Source of the DNA: Lachnospiraceae bacterium
GTDB taxonomy: Bacteria > Bacillota > Clostridia > Lachnospirales > Lachnospiraceae
Reading direction: 5' to 3'
Length of the DNA stretch: 44,295 nucleotides
NCBI GenBank assembly: GCA_020860755.1
Contig: JAJBTQ010000020.1
Coordinates: forward strand, 1 to 44,295
The translations under genes were made by a program, and so were the position numbers. The notes below the pieces were generated by a model, which did no database searches, had not been told where the DNA came from, and worked only from the letters and a program-made list of their open reading frames with translations. Within the stretch, counting starts at the first letter, position 1. Every line of letters begins with the position of its first letter. This document shows positions 16,589-24,141 of this stretch, in pieces.

Positions 16589-17529
16589 ATACCAGACAAT
16601 TGGAATATTTTCTCGCGGTGGCGAGGGAACTGAATTTTACCAGAGCTGCAGAGTCCATGTATGTCTCTCAGACGGCGGTCACGCAGCAGATCAAGACCTT
16701 AGAGGAGCAGCTCGGTGTAAAGCTGTTTGAGCGCACAAAGCGAAAGGTGACGCTGACGGCTGCCGGCAGGGTATTTCAGGAGGAGGCCACCGCCATCTTA
16801 AACCGGATCGACAAAGCGGTACAGAGGACGAAGGAAGTGACGAGCGGGTTCATCGGCACGTTAAACATCGGCTTTACGCTCGGGATCGGAAACACTCAGA
16901 TCTCCGAACGGATCCGGTCTTTTTATCGGCATTATCCGAACATTGCCATGAAGTTTACAAACTTAAGTCCCGCAATGCTCGCGCGGCAGATAAAGGAAGG
17001 TCAGCAGGATCTGGCGCTGATGCCGCTGTTTTATGAGCAGTCTTATGAAGACTTTTGTTATCGAAAGTTGGAGAGGGAACGACTGATGGCTGTCATGCCG
17101 TGGGATCATATACTGGCGCAGAATCAGTTTGTCACCTGGCGTGAGCTGCAAAATGAGCCGCTTATCATCGCGGCCACAAAAGACAGTGAGCTCGGCGAGG
17201 ACCGCATTATTTTGGACCACTTCACCCGCCGCGGTTATCAGCCGAATGTTGTGGGATACGACGAGGACGTGGAAACGATCATGTTTATGGTATCCTGCCA
17301 TATGGGCATTTCGATCTTTCCGGAATATCTGGCCGTCCCGGAAGTGGGAAAGATCACAGCGGTGCCGTTTGGCGCCTGGGAGGATCATTTAGATCTTGTG
17401 GCTGCGTGGATGCCCGATAATGACAACCCGTCGCTTGAAAGGATCATTCCGTTTCTGGAAGAGCATTCCGTGGGTGAAGACATTGGCCGGGACAATTTGG
17501 GTCCGGATGAAAAGGCTTCGGAGGAGTAG
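16585..17529 (+). CDS. LysR-family transcriptional regulator
   Basis: This 314-residue regulator has a typical winged helix at residues 1-60 (MNTRQLEYFLAVAREL, then TQQIKTLEEQLGVKLFER). A periplasmic-binding-like effector domain starts near 90 (GTLNIGFTLG). It should bind DNA as a tetramer and respond to a small molecule. The start at 16585 is chosen because LysR proteins start just before this motif and because it overlaps the upstream stop. No divergent target gene is present, so the target is probably elsewhere or is its own operon. Confidence 0.9.
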   Translation: MNTRQLEYFLAVARELNFTRAAESMYVSQTAVTQQIKTLEEQLGVKLFERTKRKVTLTAAGRVFQEEATAILNRIDKAVQRTKEVTSGFIGTLNIGFTLGIGNTQISERIRSFYRHYPNIAMKFTNLSPAMLARQIKEGQQDLALMPLFYEQSYEDFCYRKLERERLMAVMPWDHILAQNQFVTWRELQNEPLIIAATKDSELGEDRIILDHFTRRGYQPNVVGYDEDVETIMFMVSCHMGISIFPEYLAVPEVGKITAVPFGAWEDHLDLVAAWMPDNDNPSLERIIPFLEEHSVGEDIGRDNLGPDEKASEE

Positions 17530-17591
17530 GCGGATGTTTTTCCAATGTGTATCGGAAGGCTGAAATAATTATGAAATTTCAGGGCATGATT

Positions 17592-17620
17592 TTGACTTTA
17601 TCGTGTGTTTGTAAGATAAT
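17592..17620 (+). promoter_or_regulatory. Promoter of hpf operon
   Basis: TTGACT (17592-17597) and GATAAT (17615-17620) are 17 bases apart. A perfect inverted repeat begins five bases after the -10 box. Confidence 0.65.
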
Positions 17621-17624
17621 AAAA

Positions 17625-17658
17625 TTTGGAATAAGTTTTATTCCAAAATAAGTTTTAT
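17625..17658 (+). repeat. Inverted and direct repeats at the hpf transcription start
   Basis: TTTGGAATAA (17625-17634) and TTATTCCAAA (17638-17647) form a perfect 10-bp inverted repeat with a 3-base centre. ATAAGTTTTAT occurs at 17631-17641 and again at 17648-17658, a 17-base period. The element covers the likely start of transcription, so it could be a repressor site or a 5' mRNA hairpin. Confidence 0.6.
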
Positions 17659-17675
17659 AAGGAGAAGAAAAGCCA

Positions 17676-18254
17676 ATGAAAGTAAATGTGAGAGGCAAGG
17701 GTAACAGTGTGAAGATCACGGACGACATCCAGTCGGCTGTGGACAAAACAGCGAAGAAACTGGAGAGGTACGTCTCCGACAATGCGGAAATGTCCGTCGT
17801 GATCGGTGTGGAGGGGATCCGGCACACTGCCGAGCTTACGCTGAATGATAAAAATCTGTTTTCCCGTGTGGAGGAGACCGGCAACGACACCTTCAATGTG
17901 ATCCATGATGCGGGAGAAGCGATGGAGCGAAAACTGCGCAGATACAAAGAAAAGCTGACATCCAGATATGAGGGGCGCCCGACGACGCGCACCGTCGCCC
18001 AGAGGCTGGGAGAGGCCATGAGCGAAGACGAGGATACCGAAGATACGGAGGACCTTGAGGAGACGAATGAGATCGTCCGCGTGAAGCGCTTTGGTATCAA
18101 GCCGATGTTCCCGGAGGATGCCGTGCTTGAGATGGAGATGGTGGACCACGACTTCTTTGTGTTCTTAAACGCGGAGGAGGACTGCAATGTGAATGTGATC
18201 TATCGGCGCAAAAAAGGCGGATACGGCCTGATCTCGCCGACTGTGATGCAGTAG
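17676..18254 (+). CDS. hpf: Ribosome hibernation promoting factor, long form
   Basis: This 192-residue protein dimerises 70S ribosomes into inactive 100S particles in stationary phase. The N-terminal ribosome-binding domain (residues 1-100) shows ITDDIQSAVDKTAKKLERY. An acidic linker (SEDEDTEDTEDLEE) and the dimerisation domain (residues 130-190, with VRVKRFGIKPMFPEDAV) complete the long form typical of Firmicutes. AAGGAG precedes the ATG. It heads a run of five closely spaced genes. The repeat at its transcription start suggests specific control. Confidence 0.93.
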   Translation: MKVNVRGKGNSVKITDDIQSAVDKTAKKLERYVSDNAEMSVVIGVEGIRHTAELTLNDKNLFSRVEETGNDTFNVIHDAGEAMERKLRRYKEKLTSRYEGRPTTRTVAQRLGEAMSEDEDTEDTEDLEETNEIVRVKRFGIKPMFPEDAVLEMEMVDHDFFVFLNAEEDCNVNVIYRRKKGGYGLISPTVMQ

Positions 18255-18284
18255 AGCGGGATCGGTTAAAGGAGAGCGAAAAGT

Positions 18285-19385
18285 ATGAAGCTTGGCATTG
18301 TCGGTCTTCCGAATGTCGGAAAAAGTACACTTTTTAATGCCCTGACCAGCGCGGGCGCAGAGTCGGCCAATTATCCGTTTTGCACCATCGATCCGAACGT
18401 GGGCGTCGTAGCGGTGCCGGACGAGCGGATCCGGCTGCTCGGAGAGATGTACCATTCTAGGAAAGTGACCCCTGCGACCATTGAATTTGTCGATATTGCC
18501 GGGCTCGTAAAGGGAGCCAGCAATGGAGAGGGCCTGGGCAATCAGTTTTTAGCGAACATCCGTGAGTGTGATGCCATTGTCCATGTCGTACGCTGTTTTG
18601 AGGACTCGAATGTGGTCCATGTGGACGGAAGCATTGACCCGGCGCGGGATATCGAGACGATCAATTTAGAGCTGATCTTTTCTGATCTGGAGATCTTAGA
18701 GAGACGGATCGCCAAGGTGAAAAAAGGCGCCCGCATGGACAAAAAGCAGGCGAAGGAGGAGGAACTGCTCCTTAAGATAAAAGATCACCTGGAACAGGGG
18801 AAGCCGGCAAAAACGTTTGAGGTCGGCGACGACGAGGAAGAGCAGGAATGGTTTAGGTCCTACAATCTTTTAACTGCAAAGCCTGTGATCTATGCAGCTA
18901 ATGTCTCGGAGGACGACTTAGCCGATGACGGTGCTTCCAATGTATATGTGCAGGCTGTCCGCCGTATCGCGAAAGAGGAGGGCAGTGAAGTGTTTGCCCT
19001 TTGTGCCGGCATTGAGGCTGAGATGTCGGAGCTTGACGAGGAGGAGCGGGAAATGTTCCTTACGGAGCTGGGGATCGAAAGCTCCGGCTTGGACAAGCTG
19101 ATAAAGGCCAGCTACCACCTCCTGGGACTGATGAGCTTTTTGACGGCAGGCGAGGATGAGAGCCGTGCCTGGACCATCAAGATCGGGACAAAGGCACCGC
19201 AGGCAGCCGGCAAGATCCACTCAGACTTTGAGCGGGGATTTATCCGTGCCGAGGTCGTCAATTACAAAGACCTGCTGGAATGCGGTTCTCTGGCTGCGGC
19301 GCGGGACAAGGGACTTGTCGGACTAGAAGGAAAAGACTATGTTGTACGGGACGGAGATGTGATCTTGTTCCGATTCAACGTATAG
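18285..19385 (+). CDS. ychF: YchF/OLA1 family ribosome-associated P-loop ATPase
   Basis: This 366-residue protein belongs to the Obg-related group but usually binds ATP. It has a P-loop GLPNVGKSTLFNALT (residues 6-20), a DIAGLVKGASNGEGLGN switch region near 70, and NVSE where GTPases have NKxD, as expected for YchF. A coiled-coil insert (residues 125-160) and a TGS-like C-terminal domain follow. It is linked to ribosomes and the oxidative stress response. It starts 30 bases after hpf and is probably in the same transcript. Confidence 0.96.
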   Translation: MKLGIVGLPNVGKSTLFNALTSAGAESANYPFCTIDPNVGVVAVPDERIRLLGEMYHSRKVTPATIEFVDIAGLVKGASNGEGLGNQFLANIRECDAIVHVVRCFEDSNVVHVDGSIDPARDIETINLELIFSDLEILERRIAKVKKGARMDKKQAKEEELLLKIKDHLEQGKPAKTFEVGDDEEEQEWFRSYNLLTAKPVIYAANVSEDDLADDGASNVYVQAVRRIAKEEGSEVFALCAGIEAEMSELDEEEREMFLTELGIESSGLDKLIKASYHLLGLMSFLTAGEDESRAWTIKIGTKAPQAAGKIHSDFERGFIRAEVVNYKDLLECGSLAAARDKGLVGLEGKDYVVRDGDVILFRFNV

Positions 19386-19403
19386 TGTGAGGGAGGAAAA
19401 TCG

Positions 19404-19862
19404 ATGAAGTGTCCATTTTGCGGCAGCGACAACACAAAGGTGATCGATTCCAGACCGGCAGACGACAATCTGGCAATCCGCCGAAGAAGAGAATGCGAAG
19501 ATTGCAAGAAGCGTTTTACCACTTATGAAAAGGTGGAGACCATCCCGCTGATGGTCATCAAAAAGGACGGCACCCGTGAGCGGTATGACCGGCGCAAGAT
19601 CGAGGATGGCGTCCTGCGCGCCTGTCATAAAAGACCGTTCACCGCAGAGCAGATCCAGCATCATGTCGACGATGTGGAGACGGCGGTATACAACCGGGAA
19701 GAGTCGGAGGTGCCCAGCAGCTTTATCGGAGAGCTGCTCATGGATAAGTTAAAAGATTTGGAAGCTGTGGCCTATGTGCGCTTTGCGTCCGTCTACCGGG
19801 AGTTTAAGGATGTCAATACCTTTGTAAATGAGCTGAAAAAAGTGCTGGACAGTGAGGAATAA
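19404..19862 (+). CDS. nrdR: Transcriptional repressor NrdR of ribonucleotide reductase genes
   Basis: This 152-residue regulator has an N-terminal zinc ribbon (CPFCGSDNT and CEDCKKRF, four Cys) followed by an ATP-cone domain from about residue 50. It senses dATP/ATP and represses nrd genes. The length is as usual. It lies 18 bases after ychF in the same operon, and no nrd gene is in the window. Confidence 0.96.
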   Translation: MKCPFCGSDNTKVIDSRPADDNLAIRRRRECEDCKKRFTTYEKVETIPLMVIKKDGTRERYDRRKIEDGVLRACHKRPFTAEQIQHHVDDVETAVYNREESEVPSSFIGELLMDKLKDLEAVAYVRFASVYREFKDVNTFVNELKKVLDSEE

Positions 19863-19881
19863 TAGGACAGGATAAAGAGCC

Positions 19882-20481
19882 ATGTTTCAGAAATTTTATC
19901 CCGATATCTATGTGGATTCTGCATACGAGATCGACTATGAGGGACTCTATGCCGACGGCTACCGGGGCCTGATCTTTGATATCGACAACACGCTCGTGAC
20001 CCACGGCGCGCCCGCTGACGGGCGGTCTGTCGCGCTGTTTTCCCGCTTAAAGGGGATTGGCTTTGCCTGCTGTCTGATCTCCAACAACCAGGAAGACCGG
20101 GTGAAAATGTTCAACGATTCGGTTGATGTCAGGTATGTCTATGATGCGCACAAACCTTCCGCGGAGGGATTTGAGCGGGCCATGGAGCGGATGGGTACGG
20201 ACAAGAGCGGCACCGTCCTGATCGGAGACCAGCTCTTTACGGATATCTTCGGAGCCAACCGGGCCGGGATCCCATCGATCCTGGTCAAGTATATCTGGTG
20301 GAGAGAAGAGATCCAGATCGTGTTAAAACGCAGGCTTGAAGTGATCGTACTGTTATGTTACCGTAGATACAGGAAAAAACATCACACCACGGCGCGGGGG
20401 ACGGTGTTCGCCCGCGGAGATACGGTGAAACGGTATTTTCACCGGGGACATGGGCGAGTGGCGGACAGCAAAAGCCGATGA
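19882..20481 (+). CDS. yqeG: YqeG-family HAD IIIA phosphatase
   Basis: This 199-residue HAD-type phosphatase has motif I LIFDIDNTLV near residue 32, motif II Ser in LISNNQ near 73, a Lys near 90 and IGDQLFTDIFGANRAG near 114. YqeG proteins are probable phosphatidylglycerophosphate or other phosphatases, and their role in Firmicutes is not settled. Relatives I know are usually near 170 residues. Here a basic tail of about 28 residues (from KKHHTTARGTVFARGD on) is extra. It sits 19 bases after nrdR. Confidence 0.88.
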   Translation: MFQKFYPDIYVDSAYEIDYEGLYADGYRGLIFDIDNTLVTHGAPADGRSVALFSRLKGIGFACCLISNNQEDRVKMFNDSVDVRYVYDAHKPSAEGFERAMERMGTDKSGTVLIGDQLFTDIFGANRAGIPSILVKYIWWREEIQIVLKRRLEVIVLLCYRRYRKKHHTTARGTVFARGDTVKRYFHRGHGRVADSKSR

Positions 20482-20515
20482 CGTGATCAAACATTAGAGA
20501 AGAGGGAGAGGGAAA

Positions 20516-20953
20516 ATGAAGCTTGTATTGGCAAATGATCATGCGGCAGTGGACATGAAATTTGAGATGAAGGCATATCTGGAAGATCTCGGACACGAAG
20601 TGATCGATATCGGGGCTCAGGATACGACGCCGTGTGACTATCCGGAGTTCGGCGTGAGAGCCGGTGAGATGGTGGCCTCCGGCGAGGTGGATGGAGGCGT
20701 CCTGATCTGCGCGACCGGAATAGGACTTTCCGTGGCGGCCAACAAGGTGAAGGGGGTCCGCGCAGCGGTCTGCTCGGAGCCGGTTTCGGCCCGGCTCGCA
20801 AAGGAACACAACCACGCCAATATGATCGCGTTTGGTGCGCGCATCGTCGGGCGTGAAACGGCGAAAGCAATCCTGGATGCATGGCTTGACGCGGAGTACC
20901 TGGGCGGCAGGCATCAGGCACGTGTCGACCAGATCGATGCGATCATGGAATAG
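20516..20953 (+). CDS. rpiB: Ribose-5-phosphate isomerase B
   Basis: This 145-residue enzyme interconverts ribose 5-phosphate and ribulose 5-phosphate. Family marks are LANDHAAVDMK at the start, the active Cys in LICATGIGLSVAANK near residue 65 and EHNHANMIAFGAR near 98. The length is typical. It is the last gene of the hpf run and is followed by a strong terminator. Pentose phosphate sugar from the first locus could use this enzyme, but it is a general one. Confidence 0.93.
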   Translation: MKLVLANDHAAVDMKFEMKAYLEDLGHEVIDIGAQDTTPCDYPEFGVRAGEMVASGEVDGGVLICATGIGLSVAANKVKGVRAAVCSEPVSARLAKEHNHANMIAFGARIVGRETAKAILDAWLDAEYLGGRHQARVDQIDAIME

Positions 20954-20986
20954 AAGAACCTGCAGCAACAGGCTACAGACCAAAAG

Positions 20987-21011
20987 AAGGGCTTGAAATC
21001 AAGCCCTTTTT
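20987..21011 (+). terminator. Intrinsic terminator after rpiB
   Basis: AAGGGCTTG (20987-20995) and CAAGCCCTT (21000-21008) form a perfect 9-bp stem with a 4-base loop, ending in a T run. Confidence 0.88.
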
Positions 21012-21021
21012 CATATATGAT
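20993..21021 (+). promoter_or_regulatory. Probable efp promoter overlapping the rpiB terminator
   Basis: TTGAAA (20993-20998) and TATGAT (21016-21021) are 17 bases apart. The -35 lies in the stem and loop of the terminator. Two small leader hairpins follow: TGCCGCC/GGCGGCA (21038-21052) and GAGAC/GTCTC (21060-21073). Confidence 0.5.
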
Positions 21022-21097
21022 AGGAAAGAATGAGGATTGCCGCCGGGCGGCAGCAAATCGAGACAGACGTCTCAGAGCTTAAAGGAGGACGTTTCAG

Positions 21098-21658
21098 ATG
21101 GCAGATGCAGGTACAGTAATCAAAAAAGGCGTAACGATCGAATTGGACGGAAAAGTGTACCGTGTAGAGGACTTCCAGCATGTGAAGCCCGGCAAGGGAG
21201 CAGCCTTTATCCGGACAAAGTTAAAAGATATCATAAACGGGGGCGTTGTGGAGAAGTCATTCCGTCCCGCTGAGACAGTGGAAACAGCCCATGTGGACCG
21301 CTCAAAGAAGCAGTATCTCTACAATGATGGAGATCTCTATTACTTTATGGACATTGAGAATTATGAGCAGGTGGAGCTCGGCGCAGATGCCGTCGGGGAT
21401 GTATTGAAGTTCGTCAAGGAGAATGAGAACGTGGAGATGCTCTCCTATAACGGCAATATTTTTGCTGTGGAACCGCCGCTTTTTGTAGAGCTTGAGATCA
21501 CGGAGACTGAGCCCGGATTTAAGGGCAATACTGCTACCGGCACTTACAAGCCGGCCACGGTTGAGACGGGTGCCGTCGTACAGGTTCCTTTGTTTGTCAA
21601 CGAAGGTGACAAGATCAAGATCGATACACGCACGGGCGAGTACCTCTCCAGAGTTTGA
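21098..21658 (+). CDS. efp: Translation elongation factor P
   Basis: This 186-residue factor relieves ribosome stalling at proline runs. It has the three beta-barrel domains of EF-P. The loop [14 protein letters not shown] carries Lys33 at the tip that reaches the peptidyl transferase centre. The C-terminal signature region is present ([12 protein letters not shown]). The site AAAGGAGG precedes the ATG. It is a single-gene unit between two terminators. Confidence 0.97.
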   Translation: MADAGTVIKKGVTIELDGKVYRVEDFQHVKPGKGAAFIRTKLKDIINGGVVEKSFRPAETVETAHVDRSKKQYLYNDGDLYYFMDIENYEQVELGADAVGDVLKFVKENENVEMLSYNGNIFAVEPPLFVELEITETEPGFKGNTATGTYKPATVETGAVVQVPLFVNEGDKIKIDTRTGEYLSRV

Positions 21659-21705
21659 CCGACATCTGCAGCGGGGTGGCCGCTGATCGAAAAATGAGCA
21701 TAATG

Positions 21706-21742
21706 AAAGCCGGAAAAACAGATTCGTTTTTCCGGCTTTTTT
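21706..21742 (+). terminator. Intrinsic terminator between efp and pyrI
   Basis: AAAGCCGGAAAAAC pairs with GTTTTTCCGGCTTT across a 6-base loop with T runs on both strands, so it can serve efp (+) and pyrI (-). Confidence 0.88.
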
Positions 21743-21757
21743 AATGCCTCCCGGCAG

Positions 21758-22186
21758 TCAATTTCTCTTATACTTTGTCTCGCAGTACTTACACCGGTAG
21801 ATCTCTTTTTCGGGATCCGTCAGATAAAAGATCTGATCCAGCTCCTGCTCGATCGAGGAGATACACCGCGGATTTTTGCACCGGATCACGTTCCGGATCT
21901 CCAGCGGAAGCTCAAGCTTTTTTTTCTCAACGATCTCTTCATCCCTTACGATGTTGACCGTGATGTTGTGGTCTAAGAATCCGAGAATGTCCAGGTCAAT
22001 AAGGGAAGGGTCACACTCGATCTTTAAGATGTCCTTTTTGCCCATTTTGTTGCTTTTGGCATTCATGATCATGGCTACGGTGCAGTCCAATTCATCCAGC
22101 TTCATATAGTGGTAGATCGCAAGGCTTGTTCCCGCCTTGATATGATCCAACACATACCCTTCTCTGATCGCGCCTACGTTTAACAT
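21758..22186 (-). CDS. pyrI: Aspartate carbamoyltransferase regulatory subunit
   Basis: This 142-residue regulatory chain binds nucleotides (allosteric domain, residues 1-95) and a zinc ion through Cys103, Cys108, Cys132 and Cys135 (CKNPRC and CKYC), which links it to the catalytic chain. It is about 10 residues shorter at the N-terminal end than the E. coli protein. It begins one base after the pyrB stop. Its presence means the enzyme is probably feedback controlled by CTP/ATP. Confidence 0.96.
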   Translation of the reverse strand: MLNVGAIREGYVLDHIKAGTSLAIYHYMKLDELDCTVAMIMNAKSNKMGKKDILKIECDPSLIDLDILGFLDHNITVNIVRDEEIVEKKKLELPLEIRNVIRCKNPRCISSIEQELDQIFYLTDPEKEIYRCKYCETKYKRN

Positions 22187-22187
22187 A

Positions 22188-23105
22188 TCACACCTCCACT
22201 TCCAACAATGTGAGGATCAGTGCCATGCGGACATACACGCCGTACTGAGCCTGCTTGAAATAGACTGCTCTTGGATCGTCATCCACCTCGACGGAGATCT
22301 CGTTGACACGGGGAAGCGGATGAAGCACCAGCATATCTTCCGGCGCCAGCTCCATCTTTGCCTTGTCCAGAATGTAGAAGTCCTTCATGCGGATGTAGTC
22401 TTCCTCGTTGAAGAAACGCTCGCGCTGTACGCGGGTCATGTATAGGATATCCAGATCCGGCAGGGCCTCTTCTAAGCGGACCACCTCTTTAAACGGGATA
22501 TTGTTCCGTACCAGCACCTCGTCGTGAAGGTTGCTGGGGATCCGAAGCTCCTCCGGGGAGATTAAAACAAACTCGATGCCCGGGTAACGGATCAGCGCGT
22601 GGATCAGGGAGTGGACGGTGCGTCCAAACTTTAAGTCACCGCAAAGACCGATGGTCAGATGATCCAACCTGCCTTTCAGGCTGTAGATCGTCAAGAGGTC
22701 GGTCAGCGTCTGAGTGGGATGCTGATGCCCGCCGTCTCCTGCGTTGATCAGCGGAATGCCGGACGTTTGAGATGCGACCAAGGGGGCACCCTCTTTGGGA
22801 TGGCGCATGGCACAGATATCCGCGTAGCAGGAGATGACACGCATGGTATCTGCGACGCTTTCTCCCTTGGCTGCGGAAGAGTTTGACGCATCGGCAAATC
22901 CGAGAACCCTGCCGCCCAGATTCAACATGGCGGCCTCAAAGCTCAGCCGCGTCCGGGTGCTCGGCTCGTAGAAACAGGTGGCAAGAGTCTTTCCGTCACA
23001 TGCGTGAGCATATTTTTCCGGGTCGGCTTCGATGTCATTCGCCAGACGGAGCAACTGATCAAGCTCCTCCACCGAAAAATCCAGCGGACTCATCAAATGT
23101 CTCAT
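22188..23105 (-). CDS. pyrB: Aspartate carbamoyltransferase catalytic subunit
   Basis: This 305-residue enzyme makes carbamoyl aspartate from carbamoyl phosphate and aspartate, the first committed step of UMP synthesis. [11 protein letters not shown] near residue 51 is the carbamoyl phosphate loop, and HPLPRVNEI near 263 is the 240s region. GGAGGAAAC precedes the ATG. No attenuator or PyrR site is seen in the short leader. Confidence 0.97.
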   Translation of the reverse strand: MRHLMSPLDFSVEELDQLLRLANDIEADPEKYAHACDGKTLATCFYEPSTRTRLSFEAAMLNLGGRVLGFADASNSSAAKGESVADTMRVISCYADICAMRHPKEGAPLVASQTSGIPLINAGDGGHQHPTQTLTDLLTIYSLKGRLDHLTIGLCGDLKFGRTVHSLIHALIRYPGIEFVLISPEELRIPSNLHDEVLVRNNIPFKEVVRLEEALPDLDILYMTRVQRERFFNEEDYIRMKDFYILDKAKMELAPEDMLVLHPLPRVNEISVEVDDDPRAVYFKQAQYGVYVRMALILTLLEVEV

Positions 23106-23149
23106 GAGTTTCCTCCTAATATTATTTCATTTTCTTCTTTCCAGATAAT

Positions 23150-23178
23150 ATCATATCGTACGAAAGTTTAAAATTCAA
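23150..23178 (-). promoter_or_regulatory. pyrBI promoter
   Basis: On the minus strand TTGAAT (23173-23178) and TATGAT (23150-23155) are 17 bases apart. It is back to back with the phosphatase promoter, with 43 bases between the two -35 boxes. Confidence 0.6.
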
Positions 23179-23221
23179 TATGTTTTTTGTGACAAAATAG
23201 GCCGAAAAAAACAGTTAATTC

Positions 23222-23250
23222 TTGACTTTTTATTTCCCTTGTTCTATGAT
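23222..23250 (+). promoter_or_regulatory. Promoter of PHP phosphatase gene
   Basis: TTGACT (23222-23227) and TATGAT (23245-23250) are 17 bases apart. This rules out a start codon at 23239 and supports 23284. Confidence 0.7.
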
Positions 23251-23283
23251 ATGATTAATAAATTTTTTCATGGAGGATATGCC

Positions 23284-24084
23284 ATGTTGTGGGATACCCA
23301 TATCCACACTGCATACTCCGGAGACAGCAGTGCCGATCCGGATGAAATGATAAAAAAATCGATCGATCTGGGACTGGACGGCATCTGCATCACGGATCAC
23401 TTGGATCTTGACTTTCCGGAGACCCCGGGCTTTGAGCCTCTCGACCCGGAAGCCTATGCAGCAGGGATATGCCGTGCGAGGGAGAGTTATCGGGAGACGT
23501 TTCCGGTAGGCTTTGGCATTGAGATTGGACTTCAGCCCCATCTTGCGGACGCTCATAGGGAGTTCCTTGACACATACGACTTTGATTTTGTCATCGGATC
23601 CTCCCACGCCGTGCACGGCAAAGATCCCTACTATCCTCCGTTTTTCGAGGGACGCACACAACAGGAAGCCTATCAGGAATATTTTGAATCGATCGTGGAA
23701 AACATTCTCGCGTTCGACGATTTTGATGTGTTTGGCCATATCGACTATGTGGTGCGCTACGGCCCGGAAAAAAATGAGAACTACAGCTATGAGGAGTATC
23801 GGGAGATCCTCGATGTGATCTTAAAGCTTTTGGTTGACCGTGGGAAGGGGATCGAGATCAACACTGCCGGCTTTAAGTACGGGCTGGGGCATCCGAATCC
23901 GACGGAGGAGATCATAAAGCAGTACCGCGAGTTGGGCGGCGAGATCGTAACGATCGGATCCGACGCGCACAGCCCGGAGCAGATCGCGTACGCGTTTGAG
24001 AAAGTACCGGACATCCTAAAGGACTGTGGATTTCAGTACTATACCGTGTTTCAGGGGAGGAAACCGGAGTTTATAAAGCTTTAA
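23284..24084 (+). CDS. Histidinol-phosphatase, PHP family (HisJ/HisK-like)
   Basis: This 266-residue PHP-domain metal phosphatase has metal ligands in DTHIHTAYSGD near the start, TDHLDLD near residue 37, HIDY near 154 and GSDAHSPEQI near 222. By family it removes phosphate from histidinol phosphate in histidine synthesis, though PHP proteins can have other phosphoester substrates. No other his gene is nearby. The start is the ATG at 23284 after GGAGG, since the promoter overlaps an upstream ATG-like start. It ends before a short GC hairpin. Confidence 0.85.
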   Translation: MLWDTHIHTAYSGDSSADPDEMIKKSIDLGLDGICITDHLDLDFPETPGFEPLDPEAYAAGICRARESYRETFPVGFGIEIGLQPHLADAHREFLDTYDFDFVIGSSHAVHGKDPYYPPFFEGRTQQEAYQEYFESIVENILAFDDFDVFGHIDYVVRYGPEKNENYSYEEYREILDVILKLLVDRGKGIEINTAGFKYGLGHPNPTEEIIKQYRELGGEIVTIGSDAHSPEQIAYAFEKVPDILKDCGFQYYTVFQGRKPEFIKL

Positions 24085-24089
24085 AGACT

Positions 24090-24109
24090 GGGGGAAAGTA
24101 CCCCCTTTT
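24090..24109 (+). terminator. Short hairpin terminator after phosphatase gene
   Basis: GGGGG (24090-24094) and CCCCC (24101-24105) form a 5-bp stem followed by TTTT. It is modest in strength. A TATAAT at 24115-24120 follows without a clear -35. Confidence 0.5.
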
Positions 24110-24141
24110 CATAATATAATTTCAAGGAAGAAGGCGGATCT

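Noticed and set aside
20285-20983. Minus-strand frame of 232 codons over yqeG and rpiB
   Set aside because: Overlaps two well-supported genes and runs through a terminator.
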